Source: JAAXKN01 sp050258815
GTDB lineage: Bacteria; Bacteroidota; Ignavibacteria; Ignavibacteriales; SURF-24
Assembly (NCBI GenBank): GCA_050258815.1
Contig: JBLMZM010000242.1
Location: forward strand, 4,197-68,196
Length of the DNA stretch: 64,000 nucleotides
Direction: 5' to 3'
A model generated the notes under the pieces. The model did no database searches and was not told the DNA's origin. It saw only the letters and a program-made list of their open reading frames with translations. Of the stretch, positions 43,743-52,570 are shown piece by piece. How positions within the stretch are numbered: the first letter of the stretch is position 1; each line of letters begins with the position of its first letter. Both the position numbers and the translations under genes were made by a program.

Positions 43743-44262
43743 TTTCAGAATCCGTATTTTTACCTTCAATAATGTTATAAGTGTCTTTTTCCAGAGTTTC
43801 TTTGGGGGCTTCTGTAATCCTGCCGCTTTCCCTGCCGTCATGATAAAAGATTATGGTAGGTACCAGTTCAATTCCCAGGCTGTCGGCTTCCCCATTGAGT
43901 CCTTTCCGGTTCCTATCTACCATTATGAGCTTAACCTTGTCCGACGGGTAATTCAGGCTGTCCAGGATCTTATAGAATCTGGGGATCTCACGCCTGCTGT
44001 CGCTGCACCATGTACCCATCACAATAGTTATGTCAAAATCCTTAATCTTTCCTGATACATTCTCCAGATCTGCGGTTTTGACTTCGTAAGTTTCATATTC
44101 GGAATTAAACCACCATGCGAAGCTGGTATCCTGGAGAGCCTGTCTGCCGGTAATTCCCACCAGCATCGGCTTTTCTGATTTTTCGTCTATTATAATCTTG
44201 GATTTATCCTGGGCATTTACTGTAATAACGGCTAATGCAAGTATCAATAAGATCAGTTTCAT
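43738..44262 (-). CDS. Secreted thioredoxin-like protein with CSDS motif
   Basis: A signal peptide (LILLILALAVITVNAQ, about 1-18) is followed by a thioredoxin-fold domain. VMGTWCSDSRREIPRFYKIL occupies the active-site position, with Ser replacing the second Cys of CxxC, and the cis-proline is in LVPTIIFYHDG. It is probably periplasmic. The single Cys argues against a dithiol oxidase/reductase role and suggests a redox sensor or mixed-disulfide enzyme. It follows the NAD kinase gene by 42 bp in the same direction. Confidence 0.75.
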   Translation of the reverse strand: MKLILLILALAVITVNAQDKSKIIIDEKSEKPMLVGITGRQALQDTSFAWWFNSEYETYEVKTADLENVSGKIKDFDITIVMGTWCSDSRREIPRFYKILDSLNYPSDKVKLIMVDRNRKGLNGEADSLGIELVPTIIFYHDGRESGRITEAPKETLEKDTYNIIEGKNTDSEK

Positions 44263-44304
44263 GTCAGCCTCTTTTGTTAATAAGAACCGTGAAAGAAAAC
44301 AGTC

Positions 44305-45198
44305 TCAGCTTTTGAATGCTCCCGGCTTTCTAATATCCATTCCCCAAAATAACTTTTCACGCAGAGTCTTGAAATAATTAGTGGAGAACGTATGTACGAG
44401 CTTAATTTTCTGGGGACTCTTGTACACAACAATATCCAGGGGAGGTTTATAGCTGTATACCCTCTGGCCATCACAATTGATCTGAACGGTTGTATGCATT
44501 GAGCTTACATTGATATGTATCTTATGGGTGCTTGCCAGCACCAACGGGCGCATAGTAAGGCTGTGCGGGGAGATGGGGCTCATGGTTATAACATCTGCCA
44601 GGGGAGTTACAATTGGGCCTCCCGTCGAAAGTGAATATCCGGTTGAGCCGGTAGGAGTAGCAAGTATGAGTCCGTCGGCTGCAAAAGTAGTCACATAGTC
44701 ATCATCCACTCTCAGAGAAAGATCTATCATTTTGGGCCAGCCACCCTTGTCAATTACAATGTCATTGATTGCAAAGAGATTTTTGTTTTCGCATACGGAG
44801 CATATGCCTTCCAGAACCATGCGCTCCTCGATGGAATATTCTCCGTTTTTTATCTCCTGGAGAAAAATATCCAGGCGGCTCATCTCGAATTCAGCAAGAA
44901 ATCCGAGTTTCCCGAAGTTAACGCCCAGAATTGGAGTATCTGAATGACGTGCCTGAAAAGCGGTATGCAGCATTGTTCCATCACCCCCGATAGAAGCAAT
45001 CATATCACTTTGCTGATAGAGCTCTTCAGGTTCGAGATAGGTGGCATGTTCAAGTTCCCCTGTGGTCTCATGTTTATCGGGCTTAAAATTATTGCTTATA
45101 ACAAAATCAAAGCCGTTTTCCCTTAGCCGTTTGGCAAAGAGAGCAACTACGCCGGTAATATTTTCTTTTGCTGTGTTAGGAACTATGCCTATTATCAT
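44305..45198 (-). CDS. nadK: NAD kinase
   Basis: Phosphorylates NAD to NADP. The GGDGTMLHTA motif, the FGKLGFLAEF segment and the diagnostic DGLILATPTGSTGYSLSTGGPIV block are all present. The length of 297 residues is normal, and the enzyme is cytoplasmic. It lies 67 bp after the DUF1844 gene. Confidence 0.93.
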   Translation of the reverse strand: MIIGIVPNTAKENITGVVALFAKRLRENGFDFVISNNFKPDKHETTGELEHATYLEPEELYQQSDMIASIGGDGTMLHTAFQARHSDTPILGVNFGKLGFLAEFEMSRLDIFLQEIKNGEYSIEERMVLEGICSVCENKNLFAINDIVIDKGGWPKMIDLSLRVDDDYVTTFAADGLILATPTGSTGYSLSTGGPIVTPLADVITMSPISPHSLTMRPLVLASTHKIHINVSSMHTTVQINCDGQRVYSYKPPLDIVVYKSPQKIKLVHTFSTNYFKTLREKLFWGMDIRKPGAFKS

Positions 45199-45265
45199 AT
45201 ATTGAAGAATATGTTTGGAAAATAATAATTTATCCTCTGTGCTAAAAGCACTTCAGGTCAAAAGG

Positions 45266-45526
45266 CTATTTATTTTCATTAACATAATTAAGTTTTAAGT
45301 CTCTTACAACTTCCAGGATGAATTTTTCCTCTCTTTCGTTCAGGTTGCCCTTTGTCTTGATGATGAGCATATCCAGTATGTCGATTGCCAGCTTGGCCTG
45401 TTCGAGATTGACCTCTATCTTATCTGAAACAGGGTTTTTGATTTTACCCATTCCCATAAATGCAAGCTGCTGGTTCTGGTATACTGTCTGCATGAACAGA
45501 ATTTCATTTAGTTCATTGTTATTCAT
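45266..45526 (-). CDS. DUF1844 protein
   Basis: This 86-residue protein matches the DUF1844 pattern: NEILFMQTVYQNQQLAFMGMGKI with a conserved QAKLAIDILDMLIIKTKGNL helix. The family is small, cytoplasmic and of unknown function in many bacteria. It precedes nadK in the same direction and follows the polyketide operon. Confidence 0.85.
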   Translation of the reverse strand: MNNNELNEILFMQTVYQNQQLAFMGMGKIKNPVSDKIEVNLEQAKLAIDILDMLIIKTKGNLNEREEKFILEVVRDLKLNYVNENK

Positions 45527-45595
45527 TTTATTATCCTTTTAATTCTATACTGCAAAATAACAAATAACAATAAATTTATAAATGTTCTTTAAAAT

Positions 45596-46744
45596 TTATC
45601 CCCGGGTCAGTCTGATAATCCCATTAAGCATGGAAGGGAATAACCTTGCTAAGAGATATGCAGGATAGTCGAGCAGGGGATTAAGAATAACGGATTGAAT
45701 GCAGCGGGCCGTAGTAATCCTGCGGGAAAAGTGTCTGTTCCATTTTTGGACATAGTGATTTTCGGAATCCCCGGGATTCATTGTTTTCCTGAATTGCAGG
45801 TCAATAGTATCGGAAACTATGCGGCCGCTGTGAAGGGCGATTGCAATCCCATCACCGGCAAGGGGAGCAATGACCCTTGCTGCGTCACCGGTCATAAAGA
45901 TGCCATTTTCCACCAAATTTCTCTTACCGAAATATATATGGCCGGTTCCATACAGAGTGCTTTCTGCAAGCACTTCATGAATATCCGGAGTAAAGATTTC
46001 ATTTATGGTTTTATTCTGCTGAAGCAATGCCTTGAAGTGGGCGCGCGGAGAGGCGGTAAAATTAGTCCTGTTCTCCAGAAAGCAGATTGTCACACTATTA
46101 TTATCAACGGCATTAATGCCGCAGTAAATATCTTCACCGGCATAAATGTGTATCTCATTCTTAGGGAAATTCCTTAGTTTGCTGTCACTTATGTGAAATT
46201 TAATCCCATTAATGCTGCTTTTATAGCTGGCAAAGTCCCTGCCGAGCAGTTTATCCAGCGTATTTTGCCTGCCCCATGCTGCAATTACAACCGGGGAGGT
46301 AACCTGGAAAGCCTGCCCTTCCTTAACGAACGTAATGTCAAATTGTCCGCGGGTTTTAACAATACTTTTCACCTCGGCCGGCTGGATCACCCCGGCCCCG
46401 GATTTTGCTGCTTCACTTAATAGAAAAGCATCGAACTTACCCCTTTTCAGTCCATATCCCGTAAATTGCAGACCGGTCTTCAATACCTTTCCGTTTCCTG
46501 AAACGAACTTAAAGGAATTAATCGGGTTAGGATTCATGGCCATGAAACCGGCGATCAGGCCGAGAGACGAAAGAATTTCCGATACTTCCCTTGAAAGAAA
46601 CTCTCCGCACAGGGTTTCGCGGGGAAAGTTTTTCTTTTCGATGAGGCATACCTTATATCCCAGTCTGCTCAGGTGTATTGCTGCAGAGCTGCCGGCTGGA
46701 CCGGCGCCGATAATTGCCACGTCATATTTTAATATATCTGTCAT
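45596..46744 (-). CDS. FAD-dependent oxidoreductase of the polyketide operon
   Basis: A group-A flavoprotein hydroxylase/geranylgeranyl-reductase-like enzyme of 382 residues: FAD motif VAIIGAGPAGSSAAIHLSRLG, ETLCGEFLSREV near 46-57, and FMTGDAARVIAPLAGDGIAIALHSG late. It is third in a type III PKS-methyltransferase-flavoprotein operon, an arrangement reminiscent of the srsABC phenolic-lipid operon of Streptomyces, where the flavoprotein hydroxylates an alkylresorcinol. The same reaction is inferred here. The gap to the methyltransferase is 16 bp. Confidence 0.83.
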   Translation of the reverse strand: MTDILKYDVAIIGAGPAGSSAAIHLSRLGYKVCLIEKKNFPRETLCGEFLSREVSEILSSLGLIAGFMAMNPNPINSFKFVSGNGKVLKTGLQFTGYGLKRGKFDAFLLSEAAKSGAGVIQPAEVKSIVKTRGQFDITFVKEGQAFQVTSPVVIAAWGRQNTLDKLLGRDFASYKSSINGIKFHISDSKLRNFPKNEIHIYAGEDIYCGINAVDNNSVTICFLENRTNFTASPRAHFKALLQQNKTINEIFTPDIHEVLAESTLYGTGHIYFGKRNLVENGIFMTGDAARVIAPLAGDGIAIALHSGRIVSDTIDLQFRKTMNPGDSENHYVQKWNRHFSRRITTARCIQSVILNPLLDYPAYLLARLFPSMLNGIIRLTRG

Positions 46745-46760
46745 ACTGAAAAGTGAAGTA

Positions 46761-47420
46761 TCATTTAAGGCAGCTTACCATCCATCTGAAAGCCCATTTC
46801 CTTTTAATAATAACTGTTTTAAAGTTTAAATGGGAGATAATTTCCTGTAGCTCTTTTTTGACGAATCCTCTTTTTACAGAAAGAGGCCCGTCGTTCTTTA
46901 CCATTTCACTGCCGGAAAATAAAAAGGTAAGGAGCTTGATGCCTAAAAATGCAAATACGGACCGTCGCAGGTCGTTAATAATAATGGCGTGTTGTGTAAT
47001 GCTGCTAATGTTATTTATGAGTCTGACTATTTCATCTTCCCTGAAGTGGTGAAGAAACAGTGAGGCATGGACAATCTGAAAGCTCCCGGGTTTAAATGGC
47101 AGCATAAAAGCGTCGCAGCAGACTATTTTTTTCGAAGGATTATTTTTCCTGTCGAATCTGCAGGCTTCGATATTAAGGTCAATACTGACGCAGTCAGTGT
47201 TGTCAAACAGTTCTGAGGCCCCGGCACCCAGGTCAAGAATCTTTAGCTTTTCAGGTGTCTGAGTTACCGAAACAGCGGTCTTAATGCCGCTCATTGAGGT
47301 TGAATTCCCTCCTAGGTACCGGTTAATTACCCTAAGCTCTATGAGTGCCTGGTCAATGCGCTCATCTGTAATGGAAAAATCGTCTATGATCTCGGAAAGG
47401 TAACTTCGTTTTATTAACAT
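46761..47420 (-). CDS. Class I SAM-dependent methyltransferase of the polyketide operon
   Basis: A 219-residue methyltransferase: motif I ILDLGAGASELF, acidic loop VSIDLN, motif IV QIVHASLFLHHFREDE, and C-terminal strands. The start at 47420 (MLIKRSYL) overlaps the stop codon of the PKS gene (TGATG), making the longer upstream reading unlikely. It probably O- or C-methylates the polyketide product. It is not of the isoprenylcysteine-methyltransferase type found in srsB, so the resemblance to that operon is functional rather than orthologous. Confidence 0.8.
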   Translation of the reverse strand: MLIKRSYLSEIIDDFSITDERIDQALIELRVINRYLGGNSTSMSGIKTAVSVTQTPEKLKILDLGAGASELFDNTDCVSIDLNIEACRFDRKNNPSKKIVCCDAFMLPFKPGSFQIVHASLFLHHFREDEIVRLINNISSITQHAIIINDLRRSVFAFLGIKLLTFLFSGSEMVKNDGPLSVKRGFVKKELQEIISHLNFKTVIIKRKWAFRWMVSCLK

Positions 47421-48520
47421 CAGATTCCTTTCAACAGGGCGACTTCCATTGTAAGTCCTGGACCGAATGCAACGGCGCACAGCAGGTCGTCTTTTTGAAC
47501 AGGGCAGGAGTCCAAAATTTCCTTCATTACGAAAAGAATTGAAGCTGAGGACATATTGCCGTGATTCCTGAGTATGGCTCTGGAAGGCTGCATCTGTTCA
47601 TCAGACAAACTGAGTCCTGACTGCAAAGCATCCAGAATGGCCCTGCCGCCCGGGTGCAGTGCCCATGATCTTATAGAATCCTTAGTTAAGTTCAGTTTTC
47701 TCAGAATATCCTTCAGGGCGGGAACCGCCTGCGAGAAAATGATTTTGGGCAATTCAGGAGACAATATCATTTCAAAGCCGGAGTTGCCGATTTTCCAGCC
47801 CATGAAATCTGCTGAGTCATCAAACAGGAGGGAGTGGGTGGATAATAGCTGGAGTGGTGGCTTAATTTGGGCATTTTGGGTGCCTGAGGTAAAAAGAGCG
47901 GCAGCGCATCCATCAGCAAAAATTATATTTGACATTATATTATCGCGTGTAGGTTGAGTCTGCAGATGCAGGCTGCATAATTCAACAGACAAAAGTAAAA
48001 TGCCTCCCGGCGAGTCATATCCGGCTGAATTAATGGTCTCAAGCACAGAGGAAAACCCAATAATGGAAGCTGCGCATCCCATAAAGCCAATATTAGTTCT
48101 TTTAGCATTGCAGGGGATACCGAATGTTTTCATCAGGTGATAATCGAGTCCTGGTGCAAAAAATCCGGTGCAGGAAATTGTTATCAGTCTTTTAATCAGG
48201 GCGGGGTCAAAGCCGGTAACTTCGAGCAGGTCTTTTACGGCAATTTCCGAGAGATGTTTTGACCATTTTTCATATTCTGTCATCCTGGTTTTTGTATCAG
48301 GCTGGACGTAGCCGGTTGGTTGGGAATAAAACTTATTTAGTGCCGAATCCTCTGCATCAGGAATAACGACATATCTGGATTCAATACCTGAGTGGCTTGC
48401 GGCGGTATCGATGAGCCTTCCGATTGCAGGATGGGGGGCCATTCTTTTCTTAAGTTCGGCCGCGGCCTTTGTTTGTACAACCTTATACGGAGGCAATGAA
48501 GTGGAAATATGCAAAAGCAT
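47420..48520 (-). CDS. Type III polyketide synthase
   Basis: A chalcone-synthase-fold homodimeric enzyme of 366 residues. The triad is complete: Cys149 in GFMGCAAS, His289 in WALHPGG and Asn322 in NHGNMSS. It loads an acyl-CoA starter and extends it with malonyl-CoA. The downstream methyltransferase and flavoprotein suggest an alkylpyrone, alkylresorcinol or derived quinone. Starter and chain length cannot be read from the sequence. It is the first gene of the operon. Confidence 0.92.
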   Translation of the reverse strand: MLLHISTSLPPYKVVQTKAAAELKKRMAPHPAIGRLIDTAASHSGIESRYVVIPDAEDSALNKFYSQPTGYVQPDTKTRMTEYEKWSKHLSEIAVKDLLEVTGFDPALIKRLITISCTGFFAPGLDYHLMKTFGIPCNAKRTNIGFMGCAASIIGFSSVLETINSAGYDSPGGILLLSVELCSLHLQTQPTRDNIMSNIIFADGCAAALFTSGTQNAQIKPPLQLLSTHSLLFDDSADFMGWKIGNSGFEMILSPELPKIIFSQAVPALKDILRKLNLTKDSIRSWALHPGGRAILDALQSGLSLSDEQMQPSRAILRNHGNMSSASILFVMKEILDSCPVQKDDLLCAVAFGPGLTMEVALLKGI

Positions 48521-48637
48521 CAGGTCAGACCCTCTTTGAATATTTTAATTCATTTAATATAAAATATCCGGTGTAAGAAGCAAAAACAATTAAAATGAAA
48601 AAGGAAGCGGGGGAATTAAAGCGGGGAAGAATGGATA

Positions 48638-48668
48638 AAAAAATAGCCGGTCAAAATGACCGGCTATA
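48638..48668 (-). terminator. Terminator of the multiheme cytochrome gene
   Basis: An 11-bp perfect stem (48643-48653 with 48657-48667) encloses AAA. On the minus strand it is followed by TTTTTTT. It lies 24 bp after the cytochrome stop codon. Confidence 0.9.
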
Positions 48669-48691
48669 AAGAAGATTATACTAAATATTTA

Positions 48692-50836
48692 TTACTTAGT
48701 AAGAACCATTTTCTTTGTCATATTGAAGTTCTGACCATTAACGCCAGTACCTTCAAGGCGATAGAGGTAGATACCGCTGGCAGCCATTGAGCCGCTCATG
48801 TCTCTACCATTCCAGGTAACTGTATAGTTTCCAGGAGCAAATTCACCGTTAGTCAGAGTAGCAACCAACTGGCCAACAATGTTATAAACATTCACCTTAA
48901 CACGGGCTGCAGAAGGAACAGAGAATACAATCTGTGTTGAAGGGTTGAATGGGTTCGGGAAGTTCTGGCTTAATTCGAATGACTTCGGCATTTCGTTATT
49001 CTTAACCTTAACGTCAGTACCTGAAACTGCAGCCAAAGCGGCCTTCAGTAAAGCAACAGTATACTTTGTATTGTGTATACCCATGCTTTTGTCACTCTTA
49101 ACAAACAGATAGTTATAGATAGCTTTAACAACCTGAGGTTTGTTCTTTATTGCCAAAGAGTCAGCCATAGCGTCAGTAACATCACCTGTTGCAGCGTTGA
49201 TAGGCAACTTAGCCTTTAACAGATTCATCATGTTAGTAACTTCTGTCTGAACACCTTCAACTTTACCGTTACCATCATAATCCTGGCCTTTGATATCGTT
49301 GAACTTTGTTATTGAAGAGCCGTGGCACTTCTGGCAAACTTCAATCAAATCTTTTTCCTGACCTGTAGTAGCGTCAGTTTCTGTCATGCTCATTTCATGA
49401 TCTGAATGAACACTGGCACCATTTACACGTTCCTGCATGTGGCAGGTAACGCAGCCGTTATCCATGAAAGCGTGAGTTGTGTAGTTATCCCACTTTTCGC
49501 CATTCTGGTATGCGTTCTGACCGAAGTACATATCTGTCTGCGGGCTTCCATGAGGTCCATAGTGATCAGCAAATCCATAGTAAGGAGCCTTTGTTGTAAC
49601 CTTAGTAGCAACGTCATAACGTGAACGGTGGCAGTTCATACAGAGCTGGCCTTTACCGCCGCGGTTATTAACCTGGAATCCGTTCTTCAGAGAGTCAACT
49701 GTAACTGTACGGATCTGGTTTGGATTGCCGTTTCCATGAGGATCGTGGCAAGCTGAGCAAGTAAGAGCAACGTCACCTTCAGCAAGACCGTTAGTGCTGT
49801 AGATTGAAGTTGAAGCTGTCTTATTATTATTAACCCATTTTACGAATGCAGCACCGCTATGGCATGGGTAGCAGCTTGTGCGTGCTGTATGTTCGCCATC
49901 AACCCATTTAGCATGAGCAGATGCATTATAATAGCTGCCTAATCTGTGTTTTGTCAGAGCATCGTGGCACTGTGTACAAACACCAGCATCAAGGCTTACA
50001 GAAATTTTGTTTTTGTTACCTAAGTGGTCTTTACCAGGTCCATGGCAGCTTTCGCAGCCGATGTTACCAACGTTCTGCATCTTAGAATCCATTGAGTTCA
50101 TCTGATTCCATTTTGAAAGATCGCCAGTAGTTATCCAGTAATCTCCATTTCTCAGTTCAAGGCCCTTATACCAGGTTGTATCCCAGCCTGATTTAGCAGC
50201 CAGGTAACCGAAGTTACCATTATCAACTTTTGAATCCCAGCCAGTTGTATGGCATTTAACGCAGGCAGCAGCATAAGCGCCTTTGCCGGCTTCAACTTCC
50301 AGCTGACCTGTAAGGCCGCGCTTGAAGATAGTAGCGTGTGCAGTTTTTGACCAGTTGTCATAATTTGGCTTGTGGCAAACACCGCAACCGGGAATTACGT
50401 CGCCATTTGGAAGATTATTGACGTAGAAGCTTCCCATATAAGTGCTGACAAAGAAAGTATCTTTATCTGTTTTACCAGCACCTGTAACCTGAACTATATA
50501 GCGGCCAGTACTGTCAGGTGTGAAAGTTGTAAACTTGCTGGTCGGTTTGTCAAATGCAACTTTTGATCCAGCAGGTGTTTCAACGAAAGACCATGCAAAA
50601 GAAGAAACAGTACCGGTAGTATCTGCAGATACGTATACTTTAGCACCTTTTGCAACTGTGCGTAAACCACTATAAATCTGGAAAGTGCCTGCGGGCGGTT
50701 TTCCGGGAAGATAGTAGTCATTCACCTTTGTAGAGGACATTGCCTCTCTTTTGACTTTTACTGTCTGGGCAAAATTTTCTGTCATCAGAAAGCTTACCAG
50801 CAGCAGGATCGTACCAATCAGTATCGATCTTTTCAT
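48692..50836 (-). CDS. Secreted nine-heme cytochrome c with type IX sorting domain
   Basis: From ATG 50836 (MKRSILIG, preceded by GGAGGTTC) the protein has 714 residues. It has a signal peptide (1-24), an Ig/PKD-like region (about 30-135), then nine CxxCH heme sites: CGVCH, CVKCH, CESCH, CTQCH, CYPCH, CSACH, CMNCH, CVTCH and CQKCH. The last ~75 residues are a T9SS sorting domain (SQNFPNPFNPSTQIVFSV, ending MTKKMVLTK), so it should be exported and attached outside the cell. It may carry extracellular electrons or act on nitrogen oxyanions; I do not recognise a catalytic heme environment. Confidence 0.9.
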   Translation of the reverse strand: MKRSILIGTILLLVSFLMTENFAQTVKVKREAMSSTKVNDYYLPGKPPAGTFQIYSGLRTVAKGAKVYVSADTTGTVSSFAWSFVETPAGSKVAFDKPTSKFTTFTPDSTGRYIVQVTGAGKTDKDTFFVSTYMGSFYVNNLPNGDVIPGCGVCHKPNYDNWSKTAHATIFKRGLTGQLEVEAGKGAYAAACVKCHTTGWDSKVDNGNFGYLAAKSGWDTTWYKGLELRNGDYWITTGDLSKWNQMNSMDSKMQNVGNIGCESCHGPGKDHLGNKNKISVSLDAGVCTQCHDALTKHRLGSYYNASAHAKWVDGEHTARTSCYPCHSGAAFVKWVNNNKTASTSIYSTNGLAEGDVALTCSACHDPHGNGNPNQIRTVTVDSLKNGFQVNNRGGKGQLCMNCHRSRYDVATKVTTKAPYYGFADHYGPHGSPQTDMYFGQNAYQNGEKWDNYTTHAFMDNGCVTCHMQERVNGASVHSDHEMSMTETDATTGQEKDLIEVCQKCHGSSITKFNDIKGQDYDGNGKVEGVQTEVTNMMNLLKAKLPINAATGDVTDAMADSLAIKNKPQVVKAIYNYLFVKSDKSMGIHNTKYTVALLKAALAAVSGTDVKVKNNEMPKSFELSQNFPNPFNPSTQIVFSVPSAARVKVNVYNIVGQLVATLTNGEFAPGNYTVTWNGRDMSGSMAASGIYLYRLEGTGVNGQNFNMTKKMVLTK

Positions 50837-50952
50837 AAATAGAACCTCCAATTAATTAAAAGAAAGTAACCATGCGCATGTTATAAGACATAAAAGGATG
50901 AAGCCTCCTGTCTGCTATTAATAAAATAGCTTCTATGGTCGTGTTCCCATTT

Positions 50953-50968
50953 GCAAAAAATATACCAG
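50953..50968 (-). promoter_or_regulatory. Sigma-54 (RpoN) promoter
   Basis: On the minus strand the sequence is TGGTATATTTTTTGCA, matching TGGYAYRN4TTGCW at every fixed position, with exactly 10 nt between the -24 GG and -12 GC. It would start transcription near 50942, about 105 nt before the cytochrome ATG. Confidence 0.75.
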
Positions 50969-51170
50969 CCCTCTTGTTTGGAAAGTGTTCAAAAATGAAA
51001 TAGTTATGAGAAAATATTCCCAATATTAGTAAAAAAATATTCCTTTTTATGAAAAAATAGTATAATAATTGAACATAGCTCTGTTGAAATAATAAACAGA
51101 GGAGATGTGTAAAGAAGGGTCATTGAGTCTCAGGGTGCTGAAAAATGCAAATAGCAGGGGGAAGAGTAGT

Positions 51171-51199
51171 TCATCATCCCGCTTAAAACGGGATGATGA
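51171..51199. terminator. Hairpin downstream of the Nramp-related gene
   Basis: TCATCATCCCG (51171-51181) pairs exactly with CGGGATGATGA (51189-51199) around a 7-nt loop, 11 bp after the transporter stop codon. There is no T-run on the minus side, so termination efficiency is uncertain. Confidence 0.6.
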
Positions 51200-51209
51200 G
51201 AAAAAATTT

Positions 51210-52499
51210 TCAAAAATGGAAAACCGGTTCTAGAGTAAGGATCAGGGTCAGAATGATCAATATGGTTATAGTTGACCAGCCGATTACGTTCTTGAGTCTG
51301 TTGTTGGTAAGAGCGCCCATTATATCTTCTTTGTTTACTATAATCATCATCGAGATAAGCACAACAGGCAGCAGTATACCGTTGATTACCTGTGTCCATA
51401 TTGTAATTTCAATAAGCGGGGCGCCGGGTATCAGGATTATGAGTACAGAGACTATGATTATCAGCGTAAAAAACGTATAGAATTCCGGAGCCTCTTTAAG
51501 TTTCTTGTCAATTCCTGCCTCGAAGCCGAAGGCCTCACAAATATAGAAAGCTGTTGCGAGCGGGAGGATAGTGGCAGCAAAAACCGAAGCGATGAATAAT
51601 CCGAATGCGAACAGTTGGGCGGCAAATGCTCCGGCCAGGGGCTGGAGGGCCTGGGCGGCGTCCATTGCATCGTTGATATGGATGCCCTTCTGGTGCAGAG
51701 TTGCGCCGCAGGCGACGATTATAAAAAATGCCACTACAATAGTTGCCACGCATCCGATGACCACGTCCCAGATCTCGTACTTATACTCTTCAATTTTAAT
51801 CCCTTTTTCAATGACAGCCGACTGCATATAAAACTGCATCCAGGGAGCGATAGTAGTACCGACAATTCCAATAACCATTCCGATGAAGCCGGTATTAAAT
51901 TCCATGGAGGGTTTGATGAGTGAACTGCCGATTGCATTCCAGTCGGGTTTAGCCAGTACTGCCGAGACCACATAAGAGAGCAGGAACACGCTGAATATGA
52001 GGAACAGCTTTTCGGCAGAGCGGTATGTGCCTTTTACTACAAACACCCAGACCAGAATTGCGGAGACCGGTACGGCTATATACTTATTGACGCCGAAGAT
52101 CTGCATGCTTCCGGCCACGCCAGCAAATTCAGTGGTAGTATTTCCGATATCGGCAATGATGAGGCCCAGAAAGATAAAGAAGGTGACTTTAACGCCAAAA
52201 TTCTCGCGTATCAGGTCGGCCAGGCCCTTGCCTGTAACGATTCCCATGCGGGCATTCATTTCCTGAACGACAAGCAGAACAACAAAGGCGGGTATAAGAG
52301 TCCAAAGCAGCTTATAGCCATATAAAGCTCCGGCAACCGAATAAGTAGTAATACCGCCGGCGTCATTATCAACGCTGCCGGTAATAATACCAGGTCCCAG
52401 AATACTAAAGAACACCAAAAGATTAGCGATCCAGTTTTTTTTCTTAGCGGGTTTATTATTAGTCTTAACGGTTGTCAGATGCAGATCCTCCTGAAACAA
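51210..52499 (-). CDS. Nramp-related divalent cation transporter, noncanonical metal site
   Basis: A polytopic LeuT-fold protein of 429 residues with about 11 membrane segments. GPGIITGSVDNDAGGITTYSVAG aligns with TM1 of Nramp, and MVIGIVGTTIAPWMQFYMQSAV with TM6. The canonical DPGN metal loop is DAGG (the Asp is kept, the Asn is lost) and the TM6 MPH is APW, so the metal-coordinating Met is absent. Loss of this Met is reported for Nramp-related magnesium transporters. The gene follows a free-standing MgtE-like sensor protein by 71 bp, which supports Mg2+ as substrate. Mn/Fe uptake is less likely. Confidence 0.83.
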   Translation of the reverse strand: MFQEDLHLTTVKTNNKPAKKKNWIANLLVFFSILGPGIITGSVDNDAGGITTYSVAGALYGYKLLWTLIPAFVVLLVVQEMNARMGIVTGKGLADLIRENFGVKVTFFIFLGLIIADIGNTTTEFAGVAGSMQIFGVNKYIAVPVSAILVWVFVVKGTYRSAEKLFLIFSVFLLSYVVSAVLAKPDWNAIGSSLIKPSMEFNTGFIGMVIGIVGTTIAPWMQFYMQSAVIEKGIKIEEYKYEIWDVVIGCVATIVVAFFIIVACGATLHQKGIHINDAMDAAQALQPLAGAFAAQLFAFGLFIASVFAATILPLATAFYICEAFGFEAGIDKKLKEAPEFYTFFTLIIIVSVLIILIPGAPLIEITIWTQVINGILLPVVLISMMIIVNKEDIMGALTNNRLKNVIGWSTITILIILTLILTLEPVFHF

Positions 52500-52570
52500 T
52501 AAAAATTAACATTACAGACCGGAGGCAGGAGAGAGGATATTTCCCGCCGTTTACCATGTCCCTTGAATAA

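Larger units (their letters stand above)
50837..51209. other. Regulatory region of the cytochrome gene
   Basis: 373 bp without a gene between the Nramp-related gene and the cytochrome gene. It holds a sigma-54 promoter match (50953-50968), a GGAGGTT ribosome site at about 50844, A/T-rich sequence with AATATT inverted elements at about 51018-51045 that could be activator sites, and the hairpin at 51171-51199. Confidence 0.6.
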
